Positions 1 to 11,763 of a stretch of 64,000 nt of DNA are shown piece after piece; positions within the stretch are counted from its first letter, which is position 1; each line of letters starts with the position of its first letter. This stretch comes from Sipunculus nudus (taxonomy: Eukaryota; Annelida; Sipuncula; Golfingiida; Sipunculidae). A program made the translations under genes and the position numbers. The notes beneath the pieces are model-generated. The model saw only the letters and a list, made by a program, of their open reading frames with translations, had not been told where the DNA came from and searched no databases. Where the stretch lies: positions 52,048,750-52,112,749 of the forward strand of contig CM049318.1 in the NCBI GenBank assembly GCA_026874595.1. Reading direction: 5' to 3'.

Positions 1-738
1 TGTGAAACTGAGCTCCATCTGTTATTAAACGCCTGTACTAATGCTATTGTATCAACCTGCCCCTGTATTCAACTAGCCCCGGTCTCCCTTACTTTTACAT
101 TTGTGAAAGAGTGACTCATGTGTTAGATATTTTTTTAAGATGTATTCATAAGTACTTACATCGTGGTTCATGTAGTGTCCGTAGACAGAAAAAGATACCA
201 GTTTAATTTCCTATCAAATTTGTTTACCCTGTTAATTTACTTTTCTAAGGCCAGTCTTAGGTTTTACCTGCTTGACTCTTCATAGTATTTCAGATTTAAA
301 AATCTCCAGCAAAACAGAGGAATTTCATAGTAAGTGTTTCTGAGTAAATGTATCAAAAATATTTTTTCTTATCTTTATCTCAACTTTGCAGCCCAAGGAG
401 CAAAATATAAAAATACCCATACCAAAAATGAATTGTTTAGGATGGATATGCCAGTGAACAGAATCACTGAATATATCATCACACAATTTAGTTTTATAAA
501 TTGTTTTACAGATGCCGGTTTAGAGTTTTTTGCAACTTCCCTTAAATCTGTAGTGTCCTTAGACAGAATGTTGCCACAAATATTCATCATGTGGTTAAAC
601 CAAACGGTAACAGGGGAAGGTTTGTTTAAACAACTGACTCATACATGTGCAAACTTTTGAAAGTTTTACCTAACTGCAACACATCTGATTGTGAAATATG
701 CGACTTGCATTCCGTGATCTTGTAAAAAAATCAGTTCT
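1..738. other. No recognisable gene; one 91-codon exon-like open stretch
   Basis: From a TTTGCAG acceptor at about 391 a plus-strand frame stays open to a TGA at 660 (TGLEFF-like, no Cys pattern, no family recognised). It could be a terminal exon of a gene starting left of the window, or chance. Nothing else is visible. Confidence 0.2.
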
Positions 739-1900
739 TATAATCCATTGGTGACTCCCAGGTTATAAGGGTGCCTTTCCATACATGCGGGCCCCCGCGC
801 GGGACCAGCGCGGATAAAATCCAACACGTGTGTTATCTCAGTCCCCTTTCCATACATGCAGGCTGATCAAGCAGTGTTGGATTTCTGCGGGGGCCCGCAT
901 GCGGATGCCACCTGCGTTATATAAGTTCCTGGTATTTTTCCTTGTCTTTGGAAAAGATAAAAGATCTGTTAGTGCATTAGACTGAATAAAAGATAATATA
1001 CGACATGTTTTTATCGTGATTTAAATAGGCCCTACGGCCCAGAGGCTAACTCTAGGTAACGTAAATATGTGGCAGGTGAGATATGCCCGTCGCAAGCCAT
1101 GCCTGGCTTGTATTATATAATGTTTAAACTGAATATTGGATTAGAATATTATGTACACTAAACTTTAAGAAATTATGATTATTACAATATAAGCTTGTGC
1201 ATGCGTTTACCACAATAGGCCTAATGTGAGATGTGTGGTACATCCGGGATCTTTACGGAAATCTCTAAAGTGACGTCACCTTTTAAGGTGTTTCCCCGTC
1301 CCCGCGAAATTTAAAGTTTGACTTTGAAGAAGAAAATGTCAGGCAAACATGTTTCACTGTCGTGGGAGAAGCTAGAGGAGCTGATCGACCTCGTAAGGCA
1401 GCATCAAGGTCTCTATGACCAATCATCACCAAAGTACAGGGACCAGCTGTGGGTCCGGAATGTATGGAAAAAATTGCCACGAAGCTGGGGGTTGACGGCC
1501 TGACTGGTGAGACTGAGTGCATACATTGTTGTTCTTGATTTAAATACAATATTATAAATCTTCCGCTCAGAACTTTTCCCCTTTGAACACGTGTATACAC
1601 ATGCATCAAATCAAATTTTTATGTAACATATATGCATCACAACATTTACTAACACACAGCACGCCAGTCTTCTTCCATTGCATGACTGGTAATTTATAAG
1701 GGGGAGGGGGTGCCTGTGTGTCTGTGTTTTTTATATGTATGTATTAATGATTTTTTTTTATAATTTATAAATTTTAATATACAGATATACATGTGCATTT
1801 ATTTTTATCTATAAAATTAATGATATACCCAGGTCTGATAATATTTAAATTTAAGCATGCGTTTATAAAAATAACTATTTTTATTTTTAAGCTATGAATG

Positions 1901-1904
<4 letters not shown>

Positions 1905-1961
<57 letters not shown>

Positions 1962-2463
1962 GGTGTTTATGTGTGTGGGCATGTGTGTGGAACCATAATT
2001 GTTATAATTAAAAATTTATTAATATTCATGTATTATATCAGTGTGTGTGTTAATTTTATTTTCAACAGTTGCTGATATATCTAGGCCTTATAATTTTGAA
2101 ATATGCATGTGTTTATAAGATATTTACTATATTTTGATTTAAATTATGTCAGTATATATAGTTATATATATATATATATATATTTATATAATATGAGAGT
2201 GCTTGTATGTGTGTTTATATGTATGGAATCATGATTTTAATATTTATAAATTTATTAATATATATATATATATATATACTGATATTACTGATATGTAGGC
2301 CGTATAATTTTAAATATAAATGTGTTTATAAAAGTTTAATTGTATTTTCATTTAAATAGTTGAAGTGTTTTATTTATATATGATGTATTTATTGATGTTT
2401 ATTATCATTTATAAATTATTAATATATATATATATAACATTTTAATATGCACATATGTAATTA

Positions 2464-2499
<36 letters not shown>

Positions 2500-2573
2500 A
2501 ACAGTTATCAAAATCGATACAATTTTATGAAATAATGAATTTTTATGTTCCATGCTGCATCGCCCATATATAA

Positions 2574-2610
<37 letters not shown>

Positions 2611-2611
2611 A
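1905..2611. repeat. Cluster of (AT)n microsatellites
   Basis: Separate (TA)n tracts at 1906-1960, 2157-2184, 2256-2280, 2477-2499 and 2580-2611, separated by AT-rich sequence with repeated phrases (atgtgtttataa, gtgtgtttatatgtatgg). The interval looks like several diverged copies of a 200-250 bp unit. Confidence 0.8.
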
Positions 2612-3460
2612 CAGAATGAAAACGCCTTAGTGTTGACTAACTGTTTAATTCAACCACGAGCTTTCGAAGCTTATAGCTTCTTCATTTATATCATGTTGAC
2701 CCAGGTTCCGAGTGTGTCACGACAACGACAGATATGGGAACTAAAATTGATTGATAAATTTAACACCATAAGGAAAGGATTAAATCGCGATGCCGGTTTC
2801 ATGGCACACTACAGACATTGAGACATACCATAATATTAATAGCACCGAACGACCCCTCCACACTGATAATGACGTGACGTCATTCCTCATGCATACGTGC
2901 ACATTCCCGCCATCGACACCGCCGTGTTGTGAAATCACCTCTCAGGCTTACACACAATAATAATATCAAGTAATCGACAAACGTCATCATCTTATACGTA
3001 AACTTTCTGATACAGACTTTTTAATATATCATTTAAAACACCATTTACATGTGGATTATCTCTATTCATAATCATGGACTTGCACAACCAGATCGCCACC
3101 ACATTAGTCGTCAATCATCATCAACATTGAGCCGATGAGCATAATGAACTTTAAACCTTTATTATGTCAGAGGACATGAACTCAACATAACCCGGACAGT
3201 CATAACCTAGCATTATCGGTAAATAACTATGACACACTCGGAACCTGGGTCAACATGATATAAATTCAGAGTAGCCAATCACAGATCCATTACACTATAC
3301 CATGCATTATGGTCATTAGAAATTGTTTATCTAACATATATATATACAGCCGATTTCTATACCTTTCCACTTGACACCTGATGAAGAAGCTATAAGCTTC
3401 GAAAGCTCGTGGTTGAATTAAACAGTTAGTCAACACTAAGCCGTCTTCATTCTGTTATCT
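2610..3460 (+). mobile_element. Penelope-like retroelement remnant with inverted long repeats
   Basis: The arm at 2612-2719 recurs inverted at 3231-3455 (both include AGCTTTCGAAGCTTATAGC or its complement, and GTTGACCCAGGTTCCGAG or its complement). The right arm holds about 115 bp absent from the left. Just inside the left arm a plus frame reads RQRQIWELKLIDKF...GLNRDAGFMAHYRH-stop, the pattern that ends Penelope-type endonuclease ORFs. The right arm carries a hammerhead-like core. Confidence 0.5.
3378..3404 (+). ncRNA. Hammerhead-ribozyme-like core
   Basis: CTGATGA (3378-3384), then a stem-loop with GAAGC/GCTTC around a TATAA loop, then GAAA (3401-3404): the CUGANGA - stem II - GAAA core order. 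Stems I and III and the cleavage UH are not resolved by eye. Known Penelope-like elements carry such ribozymes. The inverted copy at 2650-2685 has lost the CTGATGA half. Confidence 0.35.
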
Positions 3461-3484
3461 ATACACTGAGGGACTAACACGGCT

Positions 3485-3494
3485 ACACGCATTC

Positions 3495-3562
<68 letters not shown>

Positions 3563-3677
3563 AATGGAGGAATCAAATTTTGTTAGACATTTTTACTACT
3601 ACGTGTTTGCACTCATCAGGTGAGATTGTTCGATGGTGCCATAGAGCACTCTAGCAGTAAACTAGTAGATTAATTTA

Positions 3678-3709
<32 letters not shown>

Positions 3710-3750
3710 CACATGTATGTATGTATATATATATATATATATATATATGT
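3485..3750. repeat. (AT)n arrays
   Basis: A (TA) run at 3496-3552 is followed by ACACAC; another interrupted run lies at 3677-3748. Confidence 0.85.
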
Positions 3751-4194
3751 ACCAGTGCCTGTTCTTGATATATTTTAATACTTTTTTATATTTTAATATT
3801 TTATTCAAATAAATTACATTTGTAGGATCAATGATAAAAGATAAGTGGAGAAATAAGAGAGATGAATACAGAAAGAGGGTGAAAGCGATAAAAATCAAGA
3901 AAAGTGGTTCAGCGGCCTCAGGTTTCTTTAAAGGGACATTTTTCCATCAGATGTCCTTTTTGGACAGGCACATTGAGGACGGCAAGTAAGTTCTCTTTTT
4001 TTTTCTATAATGCTTTACTGCTATAGACTAGCAGTAGTATCTTTAATAAAAAATACAAGCAAAATCTGAACAAAAAACATGCACCATGAAGTTGTTCTTG
4101 TATGTCGGTCTGTTTAAAATTATACAGTACAGCTTTCAGTTGTTCTTGTATGTAGGTTTGTATAAACTATACAGTGAGAGTTACAAACATAATA

Positions 4195-4197
<3 letters not shown>

Positions 4198-4292
<95 letters not shown>

Positions 4293-4298
4293 ATATAT

Positions 4299-4342
<44 letters not shown>
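4198..4342. repeat. (AT)n array with ACATG interruptions
   Basis: About 145 bp of TATATA broken by acatgtatatatac units. It creates long spurious Tyr-Ile open frames on both strands. Confidence 0.9.
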
Positions 4343-4343
<1 letters not shown>

Positions 4344-6599
4344 AATGGAAGATCTGCGGTTAGTAAACATACATTGTTTCACATGCATGGATTATACAAA
4401 ATGGCTTTGCATTCTTCTATAGATGTTCTTTGAACTATTCCTGTTCAGCACGGTAAGCAGCTTGCCAGAGGGGCCGGAGCTAGTTCCATCGCCAATGATG
4501 CACATGTCAGAGGAAGTTGAAGAAGAGAGCAGGGAGACGCCAGTTGCTGAGATCTCTGGAGCTGAGGAGTTAGCTGACATTGAAACCACTGAAAGGTTTG
4601 CCTTATCACTTAATTTAATTTAGCAATATTAACAATTTAAAACTGTTATTACATGTTGTTATTAATTTTATGAATTTATTATTCATATATCGATTATGAT
4701 GGTGTTTATAGGTATTTGTAAATAATAACAAAAATAAGTTGTTTATCTTACTTGATATTGACAGAACAAATGTTTCGGAACAACAGTGTTAAACGTGCAG
4801 TCCTCTTTGAATATAACCCGTTTGCCATGCCAACGGATGTTCTACAAAGTATTTTGTGAATTCATTCCTGGTATCTGCAGCCTCTGTAGTGCCTCTAGTC
4901 GGCAGCCCCTTAAGGGACTTGAAACCCCCGACGTCTTGTTGCGCTTCTTGCATTGTTTCAGCTGGCAATACCGGAGTGGTCTCTCTCTGTAGCATATTGT
5001 TGTCGCTTGCACGATTAGGTTTACAGATGATGGTAATATACAGAGACCTTTGTGTGGAATACACGCCACCGAGCTGCAAGTATGCCAAAGGCACATTGGA
5101 CGATTCTCCTGGCTCGCGAATGCCTGTAGTTGTATGCAAGTTGATCCATACCTGAATTTCTTGCAGGGGAGGGTCGCATTATGTGTCTTTGGAGAGGAAA
5201 TGCCTCGTCTCCGACCACTACATAAGGCATTGGACCCAGGTCTTCTGAACCTTCTATTGTAGATTCTTCTGGGAGATTCGGCATGGCCGGAGCTGCTAGT
5301 AGTTTGCCGAGATTCGAGTGGGCAAAGATGCCAGCATCTGACTGCTTCCCATAAGCTCCGATGTCAACAACTATGAATCTGTGATTTGCATCCACAAGTG
5401 CCATTAATACAATCGAAAATGTTCCTTTATAGTTGTAATATAGGGACCCGCTTTTCGCTGGGGCCCGCAAGACAATGTGTTTACCATCAATGGCACCGAC
5501 ACAATGTGGGTAGTCCCATTTCACTTGGAAATCCCTGGCAATTTCTCTCAATTCGGATGCTGAATCGGGCACTGCCATGTACGTCTCACGCATGCTATCC
5601 CATATAGCTGCACATACCTCCGGAACAATTTTTGACACGGTATTGAGGCCAAACGGATATTGGCTTGACAGGGATGTGAACGTTTCGCCTGTTGCCAGGA
5701 ACCTGATGGGAGGGAAAAATAGAAAAAAATAAAATTACCGTTTTTATGTTGTATGTGATGATAACTGTAATATTTTACCCATCTTTGTCTTTATAGTATG
5801 CCTCCTGATCCTCTAACAACACCTGATCACAACAATGGAACAACCCCTCCTAGCACATCCAGGCCTACCTCAAAGGACAGGAGGAAAAAGAGAGGCTGAG
5901 AAGAACCAGTCTCCAACAAGTTAGAGGATTTGCTGGTAGAGCTGAGCAACCGAAGCAAGTCCAGACATGAGTCCAAGGAGCGTATCGGGTCACATCTGTT
6001 TAACCAAACAAACGAGGAGGACGGGGCTGATGACATGATGATATCGAAAAGGGCCCGTCGTTTGTCATAAAAACACAAATGTGGCTCGAGGAGCGCGTGT
6101 GAGATCTTTTTGTAGAGGCAAGGCGGATGGACCAACACGAAGAGTCTGCCCCAGGTAAATTCCCAAACTCTGTCCAACCGCCTGTGTCACCCTGTGCCAC
6201 TTCGACAGCACCTCAGACAACAGTGGATCCTAACTATGCGAGATCAGCCATTTACCATATGCCAGCACAGGCACAGTCAAAATTCTACCAGCAGACACCC
6301 GCACGCCACTGGCAGGATTTTCTTGCGTATCCTGTCGCACTGCCAGACACACAGCCTGCACCTTGTCACACCTCGCAACATCCTGCCGTTTCCAACACGC
6401 CTACACAAATACATCCAATAGATTTGGAACATACAGTGGCAGCAGATTCACAACAGCCCTCCATCTGATCGAAATCATTTGCGTTTAAGAAAGCCATGTT
6501 AAAGGGTCTGTGAACTCAGAACAGTTATGTTTTGCCTATCGGCAAGGTTACACAGAGGTTGCTCAATAAATGTTTGCCGATTCAGTTTATACATATTCT

Positions 6600-7580
6600 C
6601 TCTCTCCAATCTGATGTTTATTTTACTTTATGAATGTGTGGTGTGGTAAAACGCTTAATCATTAGATCACATATTATTTCCATTAATCTCTTTCTTTCTC
6701 ATACCGTATTTGACGTAATGAGCGCCCCGGGCGCTCTCTAAATTTATTTTTAACAAATATTGTTGTACCCCAAGAAGAGCATCCCCCGTCTACTAAATTT
6801 CAGTCGTGTTACGATCCCCTGATATTGACACTTTTGAGATCCAGTTAAGCCAAAGAGCCCGAACGATATTGTATAAAAGTTTAAATTAAATAATCCAGTT
6901 TTAATTAACCAATCCAAACGATATATTTAGCGCATACGTCATTTTAAAACAAACATACTGAATGCAATGTACTTGAACAGCCAATACCCCCATTGTTAAT
7001 ATAAACAAGTCAACACATCTTAAACGAAGCTGGGACGCAATCTACCGCCAATCACAGGATATATAGACAATCTCAGGAATGGACGCCAAAAACCCAAAGA
7101 AACCGTTCTGCTATTGTATTTTAATTATATGGCTTCATGCAACACGTGTTTTTTTATAACTTAAATAAATCGATAATTTTTGTGCAGTATCGGTACAGAT
7201 TATACAAACATATGCTGACTTCATCAAAGGATAAGGTATTTATGTTTAAGCCAAAAGATTGATTTATTTAGTTAAACTGTGATTATCCTCATAATTCTTT
7301 ATCACATATTTCACATCATATTATTACGCCTGTAGCTTAAGAAAGAAGATGAAAAAATATAAAGTTTACTCAAAATTAGCAAGATATACCATATTAGAAT
7401 ACATATATGTCATAATAATTATCAATTTTTAATAAATGGCTTGTCTTACACCAATTCAAAATTTCAGTCAATCTGTCAAATAATTGGACTGATTTTTCAG
7501 TAAATTTGTAAAATGCCTGAAAATTTCAGTCATTTTGTATAATGCCTGAGTGAATCAGGCAATTTGTAAATTGACTGACC
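6600..7580. other. Interior of Harbinger element, no gene seen
   Basis: AT-rich sequence within the transposase intron. Only a short internal repeat is visible near 7450-7575, where variants of tgaaaatttcagtca and gcctga recur. Confidence 0.4.
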
Positions 7581-7589
7581 CATTGTTAC

Positions 7590-7712
7590 GGGGTGACATA
7601 AAAGCGGACCGAACTGTCTCGCCAGTGAAGGTTGCATTTTAGGTGAAGCGGTTGGAACGCCGGACATGTGCGCCACCTACAGGGGTTCGAATCCCGGATA
7701 GGCCCAACATTT

Positions 7713-7756
<44 letters not shown>

Positions 7757-7760
7757 TGTA
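7590..7760 (+). mobile_element. tRNA-derived SINE-like sequence with (AT)n tail
   Basis: A tRNA-like body has a good B box (GGTTCGAATCC at about 7686) inside the T-stem GGGGTTCGAATCCCGG, and an A-box-like TAGGTGAAGCGG about 45 bp before it. No clean acceptor or anticodon stem is formed, so it is not a functional tRNA. A T-run and a (TA)n tail follow. Confidence 0.5.
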
Positions 7761-8956
7761 TATGAGGGGTTATTAAATTAATAAAGATTCATCCTTTATG
7801 CATGTATCACTGGGCCATGCACAGGAAAATCAAGATGTTTGATAGGCCTAAATAGTACCCCCCCCCCCCCGACACACACACACACACACACAAACACACA
7901 TTAGGAAGTAATAACTAATTGCATGTTTGATCAATTGTCATTACAGGCCATCATTAGAGTCCTATTTAGATCTATATTAGCCGTCAGCCATGCGGTGCGA
8001 GTAAGGAGGTAGCTGTGCTCCTCCCTCTACCGTTTGAACGACAGTGACGACGCCACAAAACTTGAACAAAATTTATTTCAACACTTTGTGGTCGCATTTG
8101 TTGGACCATAAATGTGCCCACATTTTTGGATTTAGGGCCGATCGCAATTCTGAGTCATTTATCATTGTAATGATTAACAACTAAAAAATATACGGTGCCC
8201 CAAATGCTTTCTGTAAAATATTTCTTTATATCTGCAAGCATGTGATGACTGATCAATTTTAATTACACATGTGACGAGATATTTAAAATCAAGGAAAGTA
8301 AGCATTAGGTAAAAGATATTAATAATAAATAAAACACATTTTGAATTAAATATTAAATAATTTTTATTTTAATATTCCTTTTGCCTTGCATAATATAGCT
8401 ATACAAACAATCCATGCAGACTCGTATCTAATTATTAGGGTCTTTTTCACGACTTATGGATGTGCCGTGAATATCGTTTAAGAATACTTGCATATGACTT
8501 TAAGCTTACCTTAAGCATATTGCCAACCTTTGCCTGGCACCAAGAGCAGCTCTGCTGACTGATTTTTTCTGGATAAGTGGTCCGACATAGCCGAGCACTT
8601 CCTCAAACTTTTCCAGGGACATACGAAAATATTCAAAAAATTTCCCTGCATCCAATGCTAGTTCATGAACCAGATTGTGATATGCCCCTTGCTGAATCTG
8701 CTTTTTTATGATTTCATGGACCCAGAACCTGTGCCTTCTCCGGCTCCTCCCAAGCCTCTGTCTCAGCAGCAGAGCAGCGACCTCAAGCTGCTCCTCTTTA
8801 AATTCTTCCTCCTCTTGCTGGAGGAGACATAGCCAAACAGATTTACGAGACATGTTTGCCTCGGGACTAACTCCGCTTCCAAGTGATACCTGAATTCGTT
8901 CTGCCGCGTGAAATTGACAACCCGTGAAAATCCGCATGTATGGAAAGGCGGCCTTA

Positions 8957-9172
8957 GAATTCATTGGTGACTCCCAGGTTATTAGTATTCATTGGTGACT
9001 CCCAGAATATTAGAATTCATTGGTGACTCCCAGGTTATTAGAATTCATTAGTGACTCCCAGGTTATTAGAATTCATTGGTGACTCCCAGGTTATTAGAAT
9101 TCATTGGTGACTCCCAGGTAATTAAAATTGCTTGGTAACTCCCTGTTATTAAAATTCATTGGTGACTCTGCA
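8957..9172. repeat. 28-bp minisatellite, about 7.7 copies
   Basis: The unit (TTCATTGGTGACTCCCAGG plus TTATTAGAA) repeats with few changes. One further unit lies at about 739-767, on the other side of the Harbinger element, so the transposon split the array. Confidence 0.9.
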
Positions 9173-9635
9173 AAAACCTGAGCCAAGGTGAATTGATAAC
9201 AGACATAGCAAAAGCATTTGATACGGACACAGGCGGTCCATTCGACAACAGAGTTTTTTTGTTTATTTTGAATGTGCATTAAAAGGTTTACAATCAAAAG
9301 AGGGTAAACCGGTTTTAATTATGATTTCCCTGCCACCTATAATACCAATGTAAAGTAAAAAGATTCTTTAGGTCACTAAAAACGAAAACTACCCGCTAAA
9401 AACATGGTTGATGCATGACCTAATTTCATTAAAAAGATAAGGGACAAACTAAGCAAAGAAGAGGCTTAATGGGGCCTCTTCCGATATCTGACGCCTATAA
9501 ACTAAATAAAGGCCTGAAAATGCTGATCCCATCACACAGAGTGTTCGTTTTGTTTATATTCATATATTCAACCTGTCCATGTGTCGGTGGATACATCCGT
9601 CACAGAAAATCATACATCCATCACAGAAAATGCAC

Positions 9636-9716
9636 CTATTACATGTCCTGTAGAACACCTTTCTTACATGTCCTGTAGAACACCTTTCTTACATGTACTG
9701 TAGAACACCCTTTCAA
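9636..9716. repeat. Short tandem repeat, 26-bp unit
   Basis: Three near-identical units of ttacatgtcctgtagaacacc. A second small duplication (atacatccgtcacagaaaat) precedes it at 9590-9630. Confidence 0.75.
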
Positions 9717-9719
9717 CTG

Positions 9720-11460
9720 CAAAAGTAGATCATCAATAAATATAAACAATAGATGACACTGTTTAACCTCATTACGTACTATGAAGCTATTGGAAACAAC
9801 CGAGATTCCTTTAAAAAAATAACATTTCGCTCTCTGTGAAAGTACTTGCACTGGTAGATATAACCCCTAAAAAACCAAACTGAAAATCATTCCTGATCAT
9901 TGATCATCTGCGTACTATTATGGCACGAAACTTTTCTGACCTTGCTTGAACTATTTGCGTGCGGTACTGGAAGCATTGAATTCCATAAAAATATAAAATA
10001 AAAATATTTATTATAAGAGAACACGTCACTTGTGCCACCTTTTCTCAATGGTTTCAATTTAAGGATAGCCTCATGTGTATAAAATTGAGACAAAAGATAT
10101 ATTGCTCGAAAACTAATCTCATCCGCATGAAGTCAGTCATTACCTATAAAAAATAATGGATTGTTTGCCACGGTGGCGGCTTTTATTTTTAGCAAACTTT
10201 TCAAAATAAATTTTTAGCAATTAATCGCAAACTATCAAGATTTTCAAAATTTGAAAAAAAAATAGTTTTTTACTACCACTTACAATTAGTCTTAGACACG
10301 TTTCAGACATTCTAAGTCAAAAAGTTATGATTTGTGTCCTGTTAACGGACGACCAATTCATTTGAAGGCCTCAAAAGTAAACCTAAACATTTGTACACAT
10401 TCGAAAAAAATACAGGAGGAGCCACCAGTCTGCGGGAATTAATGAAATACTCCATGATTAATATGCATGCACAGAATCATGGCGGTCAATGTATTAGTTA
10501 TTCCGATACTGGAGGTATTGATCCAATTTTTAATTATTCAGAGGGGGGGGGGGTATTAACAGATCAGAGGATACCCAGTAGTGCTTCTGTGGTATTTAAT
10601 GATATGTATAAACTACAGAACCACAACTGGGTCTACAGTTAAGGAGTGTTCGTTCTTCCATATCGTGTTTCCTCCATGGTTTCACCTCTCAGGGTTTGAA
10701 GATGATCCAGTGACAGAGTGCATAGGTCAAACATTGACCAACTTTGCCTGAATTTTACACAAGAATCATGAAGGGTCGTAAAAAATTAAAATTGGTTAAT
10801 CCAATGAGGTGTGGTGCATGGGGTGTAATGAAGAACATCCATTTGATGAGTCAACATTTTATTTAATTTCTTAAGTTTCTAGTCATTCCCAATAAAAGAA
10901 TAGGTATATTTTAAAATAAAAGATTAGTATTATCTTTTGTTTGAATGTTCCCAGTCATTTCTAACATAAAGTTTGTCTTCTTTTTTTAACAACAAAAAAA
11001 AGAAGGCTGTTGCAACATCAGGCAAAGAGTCCGTTTTTTTGTACATATTGCTTTGACTCGAGAACAAACAAAAAACTGAAGAAAAAAACAAATTCCCTAA
11101 AATATAAAAAAAAATATATAGTCAGTAAATTCAAGAAAGCGCCAATTCAGCATTTAAAATAGATATTTTAATATCAACAGTATTGTTTATGAATAGTTTT
11201 GTCTTTAAATGATGCAACATTTGTTCCCTTTTCAAGCCTTTTAATTTTGTTGTAATCCTTGCTGAAACATATCCAAACCACCAGAACCACTATGCCATAG
11301 GCGTCTATTTCTAATGAGTCATGCTAATGTATTGACAATTAAGCTAATGGATGAATATGTAATTTAATCGGAATAATAGGGCAACAAGCAAACGGGTTGT
11401 ATGAATGTTTGCTTGTTTGTTAGTTTGGCATTTGGTAGATCTCAACGATTGAAGTGTCCC
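9720..11460. other. No gene seen
   Basis: AT-rich unique-looking DNA with small unrelated open frames (e.g. 10391-10642, whose middle is a poly(G) tract). No family signature, splice-supported exon or RNA gene is visible. Confidence 0.5.
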
Positions 11461-11465
11461 CGGCA

Positions 11466-11763
11466 TTGAAATGTACATATGAGCACCAAGCTTGTAAATT
11501 TCAGTGTCACAGCTGGCCTTGTTTACCTGACCTTCTTTTAGAACGTGTTTACTCTACATCAAGGACATTGAAATGTACATCTCATTACCCGGCTTGTAAA
11601 TTTCACTGTCACAGCTGGTCTTGTTTACCTGATCCTGCCTTTAGAACTTGTTTACACTACATCCAGAGGATTGAAATGTACATCTCATTACCCGGCTTGT
11701 AAATTTCAGTGTCACAGCTGGTTATGTTTACCTGAACCTGCCTGAATAAATTTGATGTACACC
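11466..11763. repeat. Tandem repeat, about 102-bp unit, about 2.9 copies
   Basis: Units begin TTGAAATGTACAT at about 11466, 11568 and 11671; each contains CTTGTAAATTTCA, GTGTCACAGCTGG or a close variant, and TTGTTTACCTGA. A short (TAA)n tract lies at 11967-11996. Confidence 0.85.

Larger units (their letters stand above)
1318..6468 (+). pseudogene. Harbinger MADF/BESS-type accessory ORF, four exons, broken
   Basis: Exons: 1318-1506 (start MSGKHV at 1336), 3826-3985, 4449-4595 and 5797 to about 6070 or beyond, all with AG/GT borders and matching phases (1, 2, 2). Exon 1 has the MADF opening (WEKLEELIDLVRQHQGLYD, YRDQLWVRNVWKK). A missing base in the A-run near 1470 shifts the frame before KIATKLGVDGLTG. 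Exon 2 (KDKWRNKRDEYRKRV, FFHQMSFLDRHIEDGK) completes the domain. Exon 3 is acidic. Exon 4 has an in-frame TGA at about 5898 inside KKRG*EEPVSNKLEDLL. The product would be the DNA-binding partner that Harbinger transposases need. A downstream open stretch 6127-6468 may be the tail in another frame. Confidence 0.7.
4789..8853 (-). pseudogene. Harbinger transposase (HARBI1-like DDE), two exons, frameshifted, catalytic Glu changed
   Basis: Exon 1 (8853-8511) holds the typical N-terminus (RRRHRFWVHEIIKK, GAYHNLVHELALD, FFEYFRMS). It ends CTTAAG/GTAAGC in phase 2 and joins 5702 (CCATCAG/G) as RLAICLR-FLATGETF. Exon 2 carries [42 protein letters not shown] and SRARRIVQCAFGIL. The last normally reads VENAFG; here the catalytic Glu is Gln (CAA for GAA). 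A one-base frameshift near 5040 moves the C-terminal tail (ITIICKPNRASDNNMLQR...YFVEHPLAWQ) into another frame, ending at 4789. The first Met at 8964 would lie in the terminal repeat, so 8853 (MSRKSVW) is the better start. The 2.8-kb intron contains the last exon of the opposite-strand MADF gene. Confidence 0.8.
769..8953. mobile_element. PIF/Harbinger DNA transposon, full length but decayed
   Basis: The ends are inverted repeats: GCCTTTCCATACATGCGG near 772-789 recurs as its complement near 8930-8950. The left flank ends TAA and the right flank starts TTA, in keeping with the TWA preference of Harbinger but not an exact duplication. The element has the two-gene Harbinger layout: a minus-strand DDE transposase (8853-4789) and a plus-strand MADF-type DNA-binding ORF (1318 to about 6468). 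Both ORFs carry stops or frameshifts. The element has absorbed (AT)n arrays, a Penelope-like remnant and a tRNA-like SINE, so it is old. Confidence 0.8.

Noticed and set aside
3585-3625. Minus-strand CACCTGATGAGTGC, a third hammerhead-like start
   Set aside because: No GAAA at the right distance and no clear stem II; at most a decayed copy.
4086-4433. Long Tyr-Ile-rich open frames on both strands
   Set aside because: They are translations of (AT)n microsatellites; the same applies at 3662-3898, 12629-12973 and 63450-63638.
7625-7705. Functional tRNA gene
   Set aside because: A good B box but no consistent acceptor or anticodon stems; better explained as a SINE.
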